Shown: positions 43,290 through 53,963 of the stretch, in pieces
Layout: each line of letters opens with the position of its first letter
Position numbering within the stretch: position 1 is the stretch's first letter
Source of the DNA: Lachnospiraceae bacterium
GTDB lineage: Bacteria; Bacillota; Clostridia; Lachnospirales; Lachnospiraceae
Reading direction: 5' to 3'
Length of the DNA stretch: 64,000 nucleotides
NCBI GenBank assembly: GCA_024693135.1
Contig: JAILLN010000009.1
Coordinates: 1 to 64,000 of the forward strand
Notes under the pieces: model-generated
Told to the model about the DNA's origin: nothing
The model's database searches: none
What the model saw: the letters and a program-made list of their open reading frames with translations, nothing else
Translations under genes and position numbers: made by a program

Positions 43290-46200
43290 AAGGATTTATG
43301 ATATCAGCAAGGAGCTGGTAAACCAGGGGGCGGGAGACGACAGCAAGACGATCAATAAAAAGATCATCGCTTATCTGGAAAGCCAGGGCATCGAGGGCAA
43401 GACGCCAAGCTCGTCGATCGATGAGGATGAGGAAAAGATGATCCTGGATCATCTCCTCGGGAAAAAATCCCCATCGAAGAGCATGGAGAAAAAAGAGGCA
43501 AAGGAAGAAGTGAAGCCAGAGACGAAGGAAGAGGCAAAGAATCCAGAAAAGCCCCAGGCAAAAGAGGCGGTGAAAAGGGAGGAGAAGCCCCGGGAAAAGG
43601 AAGAGGCCGGAAGCGTGGAAAAGCCGGTGCCTAAGGCTGTCCCTCCGAAAAAACCGGTCAGCACAAAGCCGGGAGCAGGCACGCCTTCGCAGTCTCCTGC
43701 GGGAAAAAGCCCGGTGCTCGTGAAAAAGAAAAAATCGAATATCATCTTTTCCACTTCGGGAGGAAACTATGGCGGCGGACGTCAGGTAGGCCAGATCAAC
43801 CGGGGAAAGATCGAGGATCCCTATGCAAGGCCCAGGGGAGGCTTCATCAAGCCCTCCATCAAGCCTTCTCCGACGCCGGAGGCCAGCATCATCAGGCCGA
43901 ATCAGCAGCCGAAGAAAAGGCTCCAGCCGAAGCCGGAGATCAGGCCGGAGGAGCCGAGGAAGACGGCAGCCCCTGCCGCTGGCACGGAGCCCAAAGAGGC
44001 CCCGGCAAGGCAGCAGCAACAGCCGCCCCGGCAGGCAGCTCCCCAGGCTGCGGGTACGGCACGTCCTGCCCAGGACGCATCCAGAAATACAGCCCGTACC
44101 GAGGCACCGGCAAGGAGCGGTTCTTATACACAGGGAAGGAGCGGCAGCTACAATGTCAGGAGGGACCAGAATGGGTACCAGCCGAGAACGGGCACGCAGT
44201 ATGTACAGCGTCCTCAGGGCACATATTCGCAAGGCCGTGGGGATGGTTCGAATTATAATCGTGGCTTTGGCGCTGGCGGAAATAACCAGAACCGTTTTGG
44301 AAGCAATGCAAGGCCGCAGAATAAAGCCGGAGCTCAGGGAAGGGGCGGAGCATTTGGTTCAGCGCCTTCGCAGAAGGACGGAGGAAAAAACCGGTCCGAC
44401 GACAGGAGAAGACAGAACGAGAAGCGGAAGAGAGACAACAGCTTCGTAATCGGAGAGGACGAGAAGGAGAGGAAGCGGTCTAATCCGCATAAATTCAACA
44501 AGCCTGCTCCGGTACAGAAGCCGCCGGAAGAAGAGATCAAGGTCATTACCATACCGGATACCCTGACGATCAAGGAGCTGGCCGACCACATGAAGATGCA
44601 GCCCTCCGTGATCATCAAGAAGCTTTTCCTTGCGGGAAAGGTCGTTACGGTCAATTCGGAGATCGACTATGAGGAGGCGGAAAACATCGCCATCGATTAT
44701 GAGATCATGTGTGAGCATGAAAAGACGGTGGACGTGATCGCCGAGCTTCTGAAGGAGGACGAGGAGGATGAGAGCAGGATGGAAAAGAGGCCTCCCGTGG
44801 TCTGCGTCATGGGCCACGTGGATCATGGCAAGACCTCGCTCTTAGACACGATCCGCAAATCCCACGTGACCGAGAAGGAGGCCGGAGGCATCACCCAGGC
44901 CATCGGTGCCTATACCGTAAGCATCAATGACCGCAAGATCACCTTCCTGGACACCCCGGGACATGAGGCCTTCACCGCAATGAGAATGCGGGGAGCCAAT
45001 GCTACGGATATCGTCATCCTGGTGGTGGCGGCGGATGACGGCGTCATGCCGCAGACCGTGGAAGCCATAAGCCATGCCAAGGCGGCCGGGGTGGAGATCA
45101 TCGTGGCCATCAATAAGATCGACAAGCCCAATGCCAATCCGGACAGGGTGAAGCAGGAGCTTTCGGAGCATGAGCTGATCCCCGAGGATTGGGGCGGAAG
45201 CACGATCTTTGTGCCGGTGTCGGCAAAGGCCGGTACCGGAGTAGACGACCTTTTGGAAATGATCCTGCTTACGGCAGACGTGATGGAGCTCAAGGCAGAC
45301 CGGAAGAGAAAGGCCAGGGGCATGGTCATCGAAGCAGAGCTGGATAAGGGACGCGGCCCCGTGGCGACGGTGCTGGTGCAGAAGGGCACCCTCCATGTAG
45401 GGGACTTCGTGGCGGTAGGCCCCTGCCATGGCAAGGTCCGGGCCATGATCGATGACAAGGGCAGGCGGGTCAAGGAAGCCGGACCCTCCATCCCGGTGGA
45501 GATCCTGGGTCTGGATGATGTGCCGGATGCCGGAGAGATCTTCGTGTCTCCGGAGACCGAGAAGGAAGCACAGAATTTTGCCAATACCTATAAAGAACAG
45601 CATAAGAGGGATCTCCTCAGCGAGACCAAGAAAAAGAATGTCACTCTGGAGCAGCTGTATAAGCAGATCAAGGAAGGCGAGCTGAAGGAGTTTAACGTAG
45701 TGATCAAGGCAGATGTCCAGGGTTCAGTGGAAGCCCTGAAGACTTCCCTCCTGAAGCTTTCCAACGAAGAAGTGGCTGTGGATGTGATCTATGGAGGCGT
45801 GGGAACCATCAGCGAGTCCGACGTGACCCTGGCCTCTGCATCCAATGCCGTGATCATCGGCTTCAACGTAAGGCCGGACAGCACGGCAAAGGCCATCGCA
45901 GAGGCACAGAATGTGGATATCCGCCTGTACAAGATCATCTACCAGGCCATCGAGGATGTGGAGTCTGCCATGAAGGGCATGCTTGCGCCGGTTTATGAAG
46001 AGAAGGTCATCGGCCATGGCGAGATCCGCCAGATCTTCAAGGCATCCGGCATCGGCAATATTGCCGGCTCCTATGTGACGGACGGCATCGTGGAAAGAGG
46101 CTGTTCCGTCAAGATCACCAGGGGAGACGAGGAGCTCTTCGACGGCCCTCTGTCCTCTCTGAAGCGGTTTAAGGACGATGTCAAGGAAGTCCGGGAGGGC

Positions 46201-46293
46201 TATGAATGCGGCCTTGTCTTTGACGGATTTGATAAAGTGGAGGAAGGAGACCTGCTGGAATTCCACAAGACGGTAGAAGTGGAGCGCACGTAG
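43276..46293 (+). CDS. infB: Translation initiation factor IF-2
   Basis: 1005 residues. A small N-terminal domain is followed by a long low-complexity region (about 50-400) of Lys/Glu/Pro, then Arg/Gly/Gln-rich sequence. The GTPase core shows [20 protein letters not shown] and NKIDKPNA. Domains II, III and the fMet-tRNA-binding C-terminus complete it. It places initiator tRNA on the ribosome. The length of the disordered linker is at the high end for the family. Confidence 0.97.
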   Translation: MAKSKRIYDISKELVNQGAGDDSKTINKKIIAYLESQGIEGKTPSSSIDEDEEKMILDHLLGKKSPSKSMEKKEAKEEVKPETKEEAKNPEKPQAKEAVKREEKPREKEEAGSVEKPVPKAVPPKKPVSTKPGAGTPSQSPAGKSPVLVKKKKSNIIFSTSGGNYGGGRQVGQINRGKIEDPYARPRGGFIKPSIKPSPTPEASIIRPNQQPKKRLQPKPEIRPEEPRKTAAPAAGTEPKEAPARQQQQPPRQAAPQAAGTARPAQDASRNTARTEAPARSGSYTQGRSGSYNVRRDQNGYQPRTGTQYVQRPQGTYSQGRGDGSNYNRGFGAGGNNQNRFGSNARPQNKAGAQGRGGAFGSAPSQKDGGKNRSDDRRRQNEKRKRDNSFVIGEDEKERKRSNPHKFNKPAPVQKPPEEEIKVITIPDTLTIKELADHMKMQPSVIIKKLFLAGKVVTVNSEIDYEEAENIAIDYEIMCEHEKTVDVIAELLKEDEEDESRMEKRPPVVCVMGHVDHGKTSLLDTIRKSHVTEKEAGGITQAIGAYTVSINDRKITFLDTPGHEAFTAMRMRGANATDIVILVVAADDGVMPQTVEAISHAKAAGVEIIVAINKIDKPNANPDRVKQELSEHELIPEDWGGSTIFVPVSAKAGTGVDDLLEMILLTADVMELKADRKRKARGMVIEAELDKGRGPVATVLVQKGTLHVGDFVAVGPCHGKVRAMIDDKGRRVKEAGPSIPVEILGLDDVPDAGEIFVSPETEKEAQNFANTYKEQHKRDLLSETKKKNVTLEQLYKQIKEGELKEFNVVIKADVQGSVEALKTSLLKLSNEEVAVDVIYGGVGTISESDVTLASASNAVIIGFNVRPDSTAKAIAEAQNVDIRLYKIIYQAIEDVESAMKGMLAPVYEEKVIGHGEIRQIFKASGIGNIAGSYVTDGIVERGCSVKITRGDEELFDGPLSSLKRFKDDVKEVREGYECGLVFDGFDKVEEGDLLEFHKTVEVERT

Positions 46294-46305
46294 GTTTAGC
46301 TTAAA

Positions 46306-46686
46306 ATGCGAAAAAACAGTACGAAAAATAACCGGATCAATACAGAGGTGCGTCGTGCCCTGTCAGACATCATCCGGGAGCTGAAGGATCCAAGGATCGA
46401 TCCCTTTGCCTCCGTGACAGATGTGGCGGTGGCTCCGGATCTCAAGACCTGTAAGGTTTATGTCAGCGTGCTCGGGGAGGACAAGCAGGAGGAGACCATG
46501 GAGGGCTTGCGGAGCGCCGTGGGCTTCATCCGCAGGGAGCTTGCCCATACGGTGAATCTCCGCAACACGCCGGAGCTTACCTTTATCGCAGACGGATCCA
46601 TCCGTTACGGGGTGGAGATGTCCGGAAAGATTGCGGAGGTGATCCGCCAGGACATGGAAAAGCATCAGGGGGAGACGAATGCTTAA
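46306..46686 (+). CDS. rbfA: Ribosome-binding factor A
   Basis: 126 residues with the single KH-like RbfA domain: RINTEVRRALSDIIRELKDPRI, SVTDVAVAPDLKTCKVYVSVLG and LRNTPELTFIADGSI. It matures the 16S 5' end during cold or normal growth. It overlaps nrnA by eight bases. Confidence 0.95.
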   Translation: MRKNSTKNNRINTEVRRALSDIIRELKDPRIDPFASVTDVAVAPDLKTCKVYVSVLGEDKQEETMEGLRSAVGFIRRELAHTVNLRNTPELTFIADGSIRYGVEMSGKIAEVIRQDMEKHQGETNA

Positions 46687-47647
46687 TCTGGAAGAAATCT
46701 GTGCAAATGCCCAGACCATAGGGATCAGCGGACATGTACGCCCGGATGGGGACTGCTTCGGGGCAGTGCTTGGGCTATACAATTATCTCAAGAAACGCTA
46801 TCCCGAAAAGGAGGTAAGGGCGCATTTACTCAACCCGAATCCCCTCTTTTCCTTTCTCGCCGGATTCAGCGAGCTTGTGACGGAGCCGTCGGATGTAAGC
46901 TATGACCTTTTCTTTGCCTTGGATCTGTCGGAAAGATCAAGGCTTGGGGACAATGCGGTGCTTTTTGATCAAGCAAAGGATACGGCCTGTATCGACCATC
47001 ACCTTTCTAATGCGGGGGGTACTTTTTCCCGGCATGATGACATCGATCCGGAAGCCAGCTCGGCCAGTGAGCTGGTTTATCATGTGCTGGATAAGGAGAG
47101 GCTTGACCGGGATGCGGCGGAGTGCCTGTATACCGGCATTGTCCATGATACGGGGGTGTTCCGGTTTTCCTGTACGAAAAGAAGCACCATGGAGGCGGCG
47201 GGCCATCTCATGGAGTATGGCTTTGACCATGCGGCCGTGATCCGCAATACCTATTTCGAAAAGACCTACCGGCAGAATCTGATCCTGGGGAGGGCTCTCT
47301 TAGAGAGCATCCGGATCCTGGACAAGAGATGCATCGTGTCGGTGATCCGCAAGCGCTCCATGGAATTTTACGGAGTGGAGCCGAAGGACCTGGAGGGCAT
47401 CGTAAACCAGCTCATGGATACGAAGGGAGCCGACTGTGCTGTCTTCATGTATGAGATCGGCTTCCAGGAATTCAGGGTATCCTTAAGGTCCAATGAAAAC
47501 GTGGACGTGGAAAAGGTAGCCAGGGCCTTTGGGGGAGGCGGGCATAAGCAGGCGGCCGCCCTTACCATGTCCGGCATGTATTATGACGTGATCAATAATA
47601 TCTCGGAAGAGATCGAAAAGCAGTTTACGGGGAAAGATGCAGTCTGA
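46679..47647 (+). CDS. nrnA: DHH-family phosphoesterase, nanoRNase/pAp phosphatase NrnA
   Basis: 322 residues with DHH-family motifs: SGHVRPDGDCFGA near the start, ACIDHHLSN, TGIVHDTGVFRF, and the DHHA1 signature GGGGHKQAAAL at the end. It degrades short RNA oligomers and 3'-phosphoadenosine 5'-phosphate; some relatives hydrolyse pApA or pGpG from cyclic dinucleotides. The position after rbfA is standard in Firmicutes. Confidence 0.92.
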   Translation: MLNLEEICANAQTIGISGHVRPDGDCFGAVLGLYNYLKKRYPEKEVRAHLLNPNPLFSFLAGFSELVTEPSDVSYDLFFALDLSERSRLGDNAVLFDQAKDTACIDHHLSNAGGTFSRHDDIDPEASSASELVYHVLDKERLDRDAAECLYTGIVHDTGVFRFSCTKRSTMEAAGHLMEYGFDHAAVIRNTYFEKTYRQNLILGRALLESIRILDKRCIVSVIRKRSMEFYGVEPKDLEGIVNQLMDTKGADCAVFMYEIGFQEFRVSLRSNENVDVEKVARAFGGGGHKQAAALTMSGMYYDVINNISEEIEKQFTGKDAV

Positions 47648-48533
47648 GATTCCAAGCGGATTGCTGGCAGTCTATAAGGAGAAGGGCTGGACTTCAAGCG
47701 ATGTGGTGGTGAAGCTGCGCCATATCCTTAAGATAAAAAAGATCGGACATGCCGGAACCCTGGATCCCGAGGCGGAGGGCGTGCTTCCCGTGCTTATCGG
47801 CAGGGGAACGAAGCTTTCCGGAATGCTCATGGATACCGATAAGATATATCGTGCTGCCGCCATTCTGGGGATCGAGACCGATACCCAGGATCTTACCGGC
47901 ACCATCCTTAAGGATTGCAGGGAGGATGTGGCATATCCCGGGAAGGATCAGATCGAAAGCGTGGCGGCGGGGTTTGTGGGGCCATACCTGCAGACGCCGC
48001 CCATGTATTCCGCAAAGAAAGTAGGCGGGAGGAAGCTTTACGAGCTGGCCAGGAAGGGGCAGGAAGCCGAACGGACGCCGTCAGAGGTATATATCCATTC
48101 CCTCAAGGTATTGTCCGTGGATGAAAAGGAGCATTCCTTTACCTTTGAAACAGCCTGCTCGAAGGGCACTTATATCCGGACCCTGTGCCATGATATCGGG
48201 CAGAAGCTGGGGGTAGGAGCTGCCATGAAAAGCCTTGTCCGCCTGAGGGCTGCTGGATGCGGCATTGAAGATTCCTTGAAAATACAGGAGATCGAGGAGC
48301 TTGCCGAAAAGGGCAGGATCGGGGAGAAGATCATTCCGGTGGATGAGATCTTCCGGGATTATGGACGGGTGACGGTATCCTCCGGACAGGAGAAGATGCT
48401 GCGAAACGGAAACGTGCTTCGGCTGGATGTGCCGGATGGGAAATACCGGGTCTATCTGCCGGACGGCCGGTTTGCGGCTCTGTATGAGGTGACGGAAAAA
48501 AAGGCTGTATTATGCGGATATTTTCTGACATAA
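47637..48533 (+). CDS. truB: tRNA pseudouridine(55) synthase
   Basis: 298 residues. The catalytic aspartate lies in GHAGTLDPEAEGVLPV, followed by KIYRAAAILGIETDTQD, TPPMYSAKKVGGRKLYELAR and CSKGTYIRTLCHDIG. It makes the universal pseudouridine 55 of the tRNA T-loop. It overlaps nrnA by 11 bases and ribF by 22. Confidence 0.96.
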   Translation: MQSEIPSGLLAVYKEKGWTSSDVVVKLRHILKIKKIGHAGTLDPEAEGVLPVLIGRGTKLSGMLMDTDKIYRAAAILGIETDTQDLTGTILKDCREDVAYPGKDQIESVAAGFVGPYLQTPPMYSAKKVGGRKLYELARKGQEAERTPSEVYIHSLKVLSVDEKEHSFTFETACSKGTYIRTLCHDIGQKLGVGAAMKSLVRLRAAGCGIEDSLKIQEIEELAEKGRIGEKIIPVDEIFRDYGRVTVSSGQEKMLRNGNVLRLDVPDGKYRVYLPDGRFAALYEVTEKKAVLCGYFLT

Positions 48534-49456
48534 ATTCATTATCAGAGCATCTCCTCGATGCAGGGGAATATTGTGCCGTGCTCATCGGTAAATTTGACGG
48601 GGTGCATGCCGGACACAGGAGGCTCATCCGAAGCGCTGTGGAGGCGGGAAAGGAGGAGGGGCTCAAAACCCTTCTCGTTACCTTCGACCGTCCCCTGGGG
48701 AGTTATTTTTCCCGGGAAGCCGTAAAGGTGCTCCTTACCAATGAGGAAAAGGAGGCGGAGCTTCAGGCTCTGGGGCTTTCTTATGAATTCATCCTGCCGG
48801 TGAATGCCTCCACCATGGATATGGCTCCGGAGGATTTTTTATCCATGCTCTCCGGGAAGCTCCGGGCAAGGCTCATTTCGGCCGGAAGGGATGTGAGCTT
48901 CGGGAAGGGCGGCGCCGGGGACGAGGAGCTTTTGCGGAAGCTTTCCGGTGTCCTGGGTTATAAGCCGGTTTTTGTGGACAAGGAACTGTATGAAGGAGAG
49001 GCCATCAGCTCCAGCAGGATCCGGGATGCCCTGACAGAGGGACGGATGGAGGATGCGGAAGCCATGCTTTCCTATCCCTGGTACCTTAGGGGCAGGGTCG
49101 TAAGGGGAGCGGCCCTGGGCCGTAAGATCGGTTTTCCCACGGCCAATGTTCCCTTTCAGCAGGAAAAGGTGATGCCCCCTTATGGGGTTTATTTTTCAGA
49201 GATCCTCGCCGGCGGGAGGACCTATCCCGGAGTGACGAACCTCGGAGTGAAGCCCACGGTATCGGATGACGGAGAGGTCATGGCGGAGAGCGTCCTCCTT
49301 GGATTCGATGGGGATCTGTATGGCAGGGAGATACAAATACGGCTGAAGCATTTTGAGAGGCCGGAGCAGAAGTTTGAAGGCATCGATGCCCTAAAGGCCC
49401 GGATTAGCCGGGATCTAAAAGAAGCGGCCGTTTATTTCGGAGAAGGAAATCTATGA
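48512..49456 (+). CDS. ribF: Bifunctional riboflavin kinase / FAD synthetase
   Basis: 314 residues. The N-terminal adenylyltransferase domain has GKFDGVHAGHRRLI, and SSSRIRDALTEG closes it. The C-terminal kinase domain has RGAALGRKIGFPTANV and GVTNLGVKPTV. It makes FMN and FAD from riboflavin. The start lies inside truB, and the stop overlaps the phosphate symporter start by ATGA. Confidence 0.95.
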   Translation: MRIFSDINSLSEHLLDAGEYCAVLIGKFDGVHAGHRRLIRSAVEAGKEEGLKTLLVTFDRPLGSYFSREAVKVLLTNEEKEAELQALGLSYEFILPVNASTMDMAPEDFLSMLSGKLRARLISAGRDVSFGKGGAGDEELLRKLSGVLGYKPVFVDKELYEGEAISSSRIRDALTEGRMEDAEAMLSYPWYLRGRVVRGAALGRKIGFPTANVPFQQEKVMPPYGVYFSEILAGGRTYPGVTNLGVKPTVSDDGEVMAESVLLGFDGDLYGREIQIRLKHFERPEQKFEGIDALKARISRDLKEAAVYFGEGNL

Positions 49457-51114
49457 GCGCAACAGATATTTTAGCCATGATGGGAGGCCTTGGGCTCTTT
49501 CTGTATGGCATGAAACTGATGGGAGACAGCATAGAGAACGCGGCCGGAGCGAAGCTTCGGAGCATCCTCGAGACCCTGACCACCAACCGGGTCATGGGCA
49601 TGCTGGTGGGAATCTTTTTTACCGCGGCGATCCAGTCCTCCAGCGCCTGTACGGTGATGGTGGTATCCTTCGTCAATTCCGGACTGATGGATCTCTACCA
49701 GGCGGCAGGCGTCATATTTGGAGCCAATATCGGTACCACGGTGACCTCTCAGCTGGTTTCCTTTAACCTTTCCCAGTATGCGCCGGTCATCCTGCTCATT
49801 GGGGCGCTGGTCATGATGTTTTCCAAACGGGCCAGAGTGAAAAAGATCTCCGGGATCGTGGTAGGCTTCGGGATCCTTTTCCTGGGGCTTTCCTCCATGT
49901 CATCGGCCATGTCCGGCATGGCATCCGATCCTTCCATGCTGCATATCTTTGCTTCCCTGAAGCATCCTGCCCTGTCCATCCTGGTGGGTGCGCTGGTGAC
50001 AGGCATCATCCAGAGCTCTTCGGTCACGGTTTCCATCATCCTGCTGATGTGCAGGGAAAACCTTCTGGATGTGGGGATCTGCCTGTATATCATCCTGGGC
50101 TGTAATATCGGAGCCTGCGTGCCGGCTCTCCTTACCGGCCTTGCCGGAAAAAAGAACGCCCTGCGTGCGGCCCTGATCCATCTGTTTTTCAATATCATCG
50201 GCACCATCCTTATGGTCATCATCCTGATGCTTGGAGAGGATTTCGTCATCTCCATGCTGAATGTCCTGTCCGGAGGGGAGAAGGGCAGGATCATCGCCAA
50301 TGCCCACTCCATCTTCAAGGTCTTCCAGGTGCTGGTGCTGCTTCCCTTCTCCGGCTTCATCGTGAAGCTGACCCTTCTTGCCGTGCCCGGAAAGGATGAG
50401 GATGTCAATTACCGCGGCCAGTACCAGCTGAAGTATATCGGGGAGAAGGTCATGTTTTCGCCGGCTACCGTGGTGGTGGATGCGATCCGGGAGCTTGAGC
50501 GGATGGGGACGCTTGCAAGCGAAAACCTGAACCGGTCCATGAATGCCCTGATCACGCTGGATGAAGAGGATATCGAGGAGGTTTATGAGGTCGAGAAGAA
50601 TATCAACTTCTTAAACCATTCCATCACCAACTATCTGGTGAAGGTGGGACAGATGAACCTGCCTGTGGACGACCGGAAGCAGATCGGCGCCCTCTTCCAT
50701 GTGGTCAATGACATTGAGCGCATCGGAGACCATGCGGAGAATGTGGCCGATGCCGCCAAGGTACGGATCGAAAAGGATGTAAGCTTTTCCAAGGATGCCC
50801 AGACAGAGATGGGCGATATCCTGGGCATGGTCAATACCATCGTCCAGTATTCCCTGGAAAGCTTTTCGGGCATGGACGACCGGCTGGACCAGGTGAGAAA
50901 GCTGGAGGATGAGATCGATAAGAAGGAACGTGAGCTGCAGAACCGCCATATCGAAAGGCTGGCAAGGAATGAGTGCACGCCGGAAGCCGGGATGCTTTTT
51001 TCGGACATCGTATCCGGGCTGGAGCGGGTGGCAGATCATGCCACGAACATCGCCTTTGCCATTTCAGATGCAGAGAGGGAAGACATGAGCCTGAAGGAAG
51101 CAGGCAGGATCTAG
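49453..51114 (+). CDS. Na/Pi cotransporter family protein with PhoU-like domain
   Basis: 553 residues. Two Na/Pi repeat units carry QSSSACTVMVVSFVNSG (about 58-74) and QSSSVTVSIILLMCR (about 190-204). The family hallmark QSSS is thus present twice among about nine membrane segments. Residues 350-545 form a helical PhoU-like domain. It likely imports phosphate or regulates its uptake. Confidence 0.92.
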   Translation: MSATDILAMMGGLGLFLYGMKLMGDSIENAAGAKLRSILETLTTNRVMGMLVGIFFTAAIQSSSACTVMVVSFVNSGLMDLYQAAGVIFGANIGTTVTSQLVSFNLSQYAPVILLIGALVMMFSKRARVKKISGIVVGFGILFLGLSSMSSAMSGMASDPSMLHIFASLKHPALSILVGALVTGIIQSSSVTVSIILLMCRENLLDVGICLYIILGCNIGACVPALLTGLAGKKNALRAALIHLFFNIIGTILMVIILMLGEDFVISMLNVLSGGEKGRIIANAHSIFKVFQVLVLLPFSGFIVKLTLLAVPGKDEDVNYRGQYQLKYIGEKVMFSPATVVVDAIRELERMGTLASENLNRSMNALITLDEEDIEEVYEVEKNINFLNHSITNYLVKVGQMNLPVDDRKQIGALFHVVNDIERIGDHAENVADAAKVRIEKDVSFSKDAQTEMGDILGMVNTIVQYSLESFSGMDDRLDQVRKLEDEIDKKERELQNRHIERLARNECTPEAGMLFSDIVSGLERVADHATNIAFAISDAEREDMSLKEAGRI

Positions 51115-51131
51115 GAGACGGAGGAGGCTTG

Positions 51132-52223
51132 TTGAAGGGAACCAGACGGGGTAAGCGGATGAATGCTCTTTTCGGAGTCCTGATGGCAGGTCTTCTTTTT
51201 GCCATGCCTGTTTTTGGCGCGACCCTGACTTCCTCCCTGGGAGAGCTGGTGACCGCCGGAGCCGCCCATATCCTGGAGCCGGGGATCTTTGATACGGTAT
51301 CCGCAAACCGCGTGCTTTCCAGTGCAGGCGCTACCACCACCATCGAGACCCTGAAGGCCGAGCAGATCGAGGAATCCATCGCAGGCTATAAAAACCTTGG
51401 GGTCGCCCATGTGGAAAACCACCTGAATGTGCGCACGGAGCCTAATGAAGAATCCGAGCTTGCAGGCAAGATGACGAAGAATGCCGGATGTGAGATCCTG
51501 GAAGTAAACGGGGAATGGGCTCATATCAATTCCGGCAAGGTGGACGGCTATGTGAATACCCAGTACCTCCTCACCGGGGATGAGGCCAAGGAAAGAGCCA
51601 GGCAGGTCATGACCCTGATGGCCACGGTCACCACCACTACCCTTTTTGTACGGGAGGAGCCTACCACGGAATCCAGCGTGATCACCATGGTTCCCATGGA
51701 AGAGGAGCTGGAGGTCACCGAGGGAGAGGAGGGCGACGACTGGATCAAGATCGCCATCGATGAGGATGAGGGCTATGTCAGCACCCAGTATGTGACGATC
51801 TCGGAGAGGCTGGACAAGGCAGTGACCATGAAGGAGCTTCGCTATGGCATGGGCGTGTCCGACCTGAGGGTCAATATCGTGAATTATTCCAAGCAGTTTC
51901 TGGGGAATCCTTATGTATGGGGCGGTACCTCACTGACGAAGGGAGCCGACTGCTCCGGTTATGTGCAGTCCGTATTCCGTCATTTCAATATCCGTCTGCC
52001 CAGGACCTCCAGGGAGCAGGCCAGGGTGGGGCAGAAGATCTCCGCCTCCGATGCAAAGCCGGGGGATCTCTTCTTCTACGGCAAGGGCGGAGTGGTAAAC
52101 CATGTGGCCATCTATATCGGGGGAGGCCAGGTCATCAACGCCTCCAATCCCAGGAGCGGCATCAAGATCTCCAATGCCTATTACAGGACCCCCTATGCGG
52201 TAAGGCGGGTGATCAGCGATTGA
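51132..52223 (+). CDS. Secreted SH3-NlpC/P60 cell-wall peptidase
   Basis: I prefer the TTG start at 51132, because GGAGGAGG precedes it and the product then has a positive KGTRRGKR stretch before the hydrophobic signal. ATG 51159 is the alternative. Two bacterial SH3 domains (about 95-235) follow the signal peptide. The NlpC/P60 domain has Cys274 in GADCSGYVQSVF and His324 in VVNHVAIYIG. It cleaves peptidoglycan stem peptides outside the cell. Confidence 0.9.
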   Translation: MKGTRRGKRMNALFGVLMAGLLFAMPVFGATLTSSLGELVTAGAAHILEPGIFDTVSANRVLSSAGATTTIETLKAEQIEESIAGYKNLGVAHVENHLNVRTEPNEESELAGKMTKNAGCEILEVNGEWAHINSGKVDGYVNTQYLLTGDEAKERARQVMTLMATVTTTTLFVREEPTTESSVITMVPMEEELEVTEGEEGDDWIKIAIDEDEGYVSTQYVTISERLDKAVTMKELRYGMGVSDLRVNIVNYSKQFLGNPYVWGGTSLTKGADCSGYVQSVFRHFNIRLPRTSREQARVGQKISASDAKPGDLFFYGKGGVVNHVAIYIGGGQVINASNPRSGIKISNAYYRTPYAVRRVISD

Positions 52224-53728
52224 AGAAGGATGCCGTCAAAATCCTATGCTTTCTTATACTCCTTGTCCTATTGGGCTTTTTTTTCCAAAGTATTTTAAGC
52301 TATGACTGGAACCTGGATAATTCCGGCAGGGTCCGGGGCAATAACATCACGGGCCGTAATAAGGCCTATGCCGGGGAAGAGCCGGGGAGCATCGACGTGC
52401 TGGTGATCGGAACCAGCGAGATCTTTCAGGGCTATTCCCCCGCAGTCGCCTACGAGGAGGAGGGGATCACGGGCTATAATTTCGCGATGCAGACAAGGTC
52501 GGCCCTGTCTGCATATTATATGCTGAAGTATGCCCTGAAGCACCAGACGCCGAAGCTTGTCATCTGTGATTTCATGGCGCTTTTTGACCCGGCAGGGGTA
52601 TCGGAAAATGACGTGAATTACCGGAAGGCGGTGGACGTGATCCCGGACTTTGGGATAAGGCTTCAGATGGTGCGGGATATCTGCCGCATGGATCCCTCCC
52701 AGAAAAAAGGAGACTGGCTTCTTCCGATCCTGCATTACCACAGCGCCTGGGATGAGATCGGGGAGAAGAATTTCGTGACGAAAAAGGCTGTCCTGTCCGG
52801 CTATAAGGATTATACCTGCGGATGGGATTATAAGGTCCCGGGGAAGTTTACGGGAGAAAAGGTGCCCGTCAGCAGGGAGCATTGGGAGACCGAGACGGAT
52901 CCGCTTCCTCCGGATGAAGGGAGCGCGGCTTATTACGACAAGCTGATCTCGCTCTGCAGGGAAAAGGGGATCCGGATCGCCGCGGTGCAGCCTCCCATGA
53001 TCAAGGATGTCCCGGTGCTGATGTCCCATGCGCCTGCCATGGAAGCCTATCTTTCCTCCAGGGGGGTGGACTTTTTGAATTACAGCACTTATGAGGCCGT
53101 GACGGCCATGGGGATTTCCATGGATACGGACTATACGGACGAGGTCCACATGAACGGCATCGGAGCCTGTAAGTTTACCCGGGCGCTTTCCGCAGAGCTG
53201 AAGGAACGCTACGGCCTGAAGGACCACCGGGGCACGGATTATGCCATAGACGGGCTGTGGCAGAGGAGGGTGAGGGATTATCATACGGATCTCATGGAAT
53301 CCCAGAAGATGCTTTATGGCTTTCTGGAATGCCTGGACCTGTATAAGGACATGCCCTTTGTCCTTCAGGTGATCTCCCCGGAGGCGGCAGGGGATGAACG
53401 GTATATCCCGCTATGGGAAAGCCTGGGCATAGACCTTACGAGAGCCACGGAAAAGACGCCCTATATCCTCCGACTGCCGGATGGGACCATCGACTATCAG
53501 GAAGGCTCCGATCATGACAGCCTGATCTGGACCAGCTTTGACCTGGCAGATGCGGCTCTTCTGGGATCGGACGATCTTGAGGAAGGGGATCTGGAAGGCG
53601 CTGCGCTGCGCTGTGTCACCTTTTATCCCTCCTCTACCGTGGTCTGCTCCGATACAGCCTATGATGCAAAGCCGGAGCCGGATGATTATGCCGACATGTT
53701 CCCCGAGGTAAGAAAAAAGCTGTTCTGA
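52220..53728 (+). CDS. Membrane-anchored SGNH hydrolase-like protein (DltD/AlgX-like)
   Basis: 502 residues from a TTG start that overlaps the previous stop (TTGA); there is no better in-frame start. The N-terminal anchor is at about 6-24. The extracytoplasmic domain has IGTSEIFQG with candidate nucleophile Ser66 and the closing DEVHMNG with Asp307 and His310, an SGNH-type triad. The FkbH-ACP-MBOAT module 3 kb downstream makes a role in O-acyl transfer or removal on a wall polymer likely. The start assignment is uncertain. Confidence 0.68.
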   Translation: MKKDAVKILCFLILLVLLGFFFQSILSYDWNLDNSGRVRGNNITGRNKAYAGEEPGSIDVLVIGTSEIFQGYSPAVAYEEEGITGYNFAMQTRSALSAYYMLKYALKHQTPKLVICDFMALFDPAGVSENDVNYRKAVDVIPDFGIRLQMVRDICRMDPSQKKGDWLLPILHYHSAWDEIGEKNFVTKKAVLSGYKDYTCGWDYKVPGKFTGEKVPVSREHWETETDPLPPDEGSAAYYDKLISLCREKGIRIAAVQPPMIKDVPVLMSHAPAMEAYLSSRGVDFLNYSTYEAVTAMGISMDTDYTDEVHMNGIGACKFTRALSAELKERYGLKDHRGTDYAIDGLWQRRVRDYHTDLMESQKMLYGFLECLDLYKDMPFVLQVISPEAAGDERYIPLWESLGIDLTRATEKTPYILRLPDGTIDYQEGSDHDSLIWTSFDLADAALLGSDDLEEGDLEGAALRCVTFYPSSTVVCSDTAYDAKPEPDDYADMFPEVRKKLF

Positions 53729-53732
53729 CCTA

Positions 53733-53816
53733 GCCATTCCGTGGCCGGCCGGTCACAACACAGGCCGGCATCGAAGCGGCGGCACGGAATGGCAACATAC
53801 GGACGGGCTTTTTTTT
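53733..53816 (+). terminator. Large inverted repeat with downstream T-run
   Basis: GCCATTCCGTG (53733-53743) pairs perfectly with CACGGAATGGC (53783-53793), and inside it GCCGGCC (53744-53750) pairs with GGCCGGC (53763-53769). An eight-T run starts 16 bases after the outer stem (53809-53816), unusually far for a rho-independent terminator. It ends the upstream operon or structures the leader of the next. Confidence 0.5.
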
Positions 53817-53836
53817 GCCAGGCAGGGTAATAAATC

Positions 53837-53865
53837 TTGCATTTTCCTGCGGTATATGATAGGAT
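53837..53865 (+). promoter_or_regulatory. Promoter of rpsO
   Basis: TTGCAT (53837-53842) and TAGGAT (53860-53865) are 17 bp apart, about 98 bp before the rpsO start. Spacing is ideal and both hexamers are recognisable. Confidence 0.65.
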
Positions 53866-53871
53866 GGTGAA

Positions 53872-53963
53872 GTTCGCACGAAGCGGAATGCCTCCGCCCG
53901 GCACCCGGCATCTCCGGCCGGTGCTTAGCGGCAGGCGGATCAAAGATTAAAAGGAGAAGAAGA
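53872..53963 (+). promoter_or_regulatory. Structured rpsO leader, possible S15 autoregulatory site
   Basis: The leader folds GCACC/GGTGC with an inner CGG/CCG stem, enclosed by CCGCC/GGCGG, just before AAAAGGAG. S15 represses its own mRNA through such leader structures in several bacteria. Identity with a known S15 leader class is inferred. The core GGCATC-CGGCCGGTG resembles the leader motif found at three other genes here. Confidence 0.5.
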
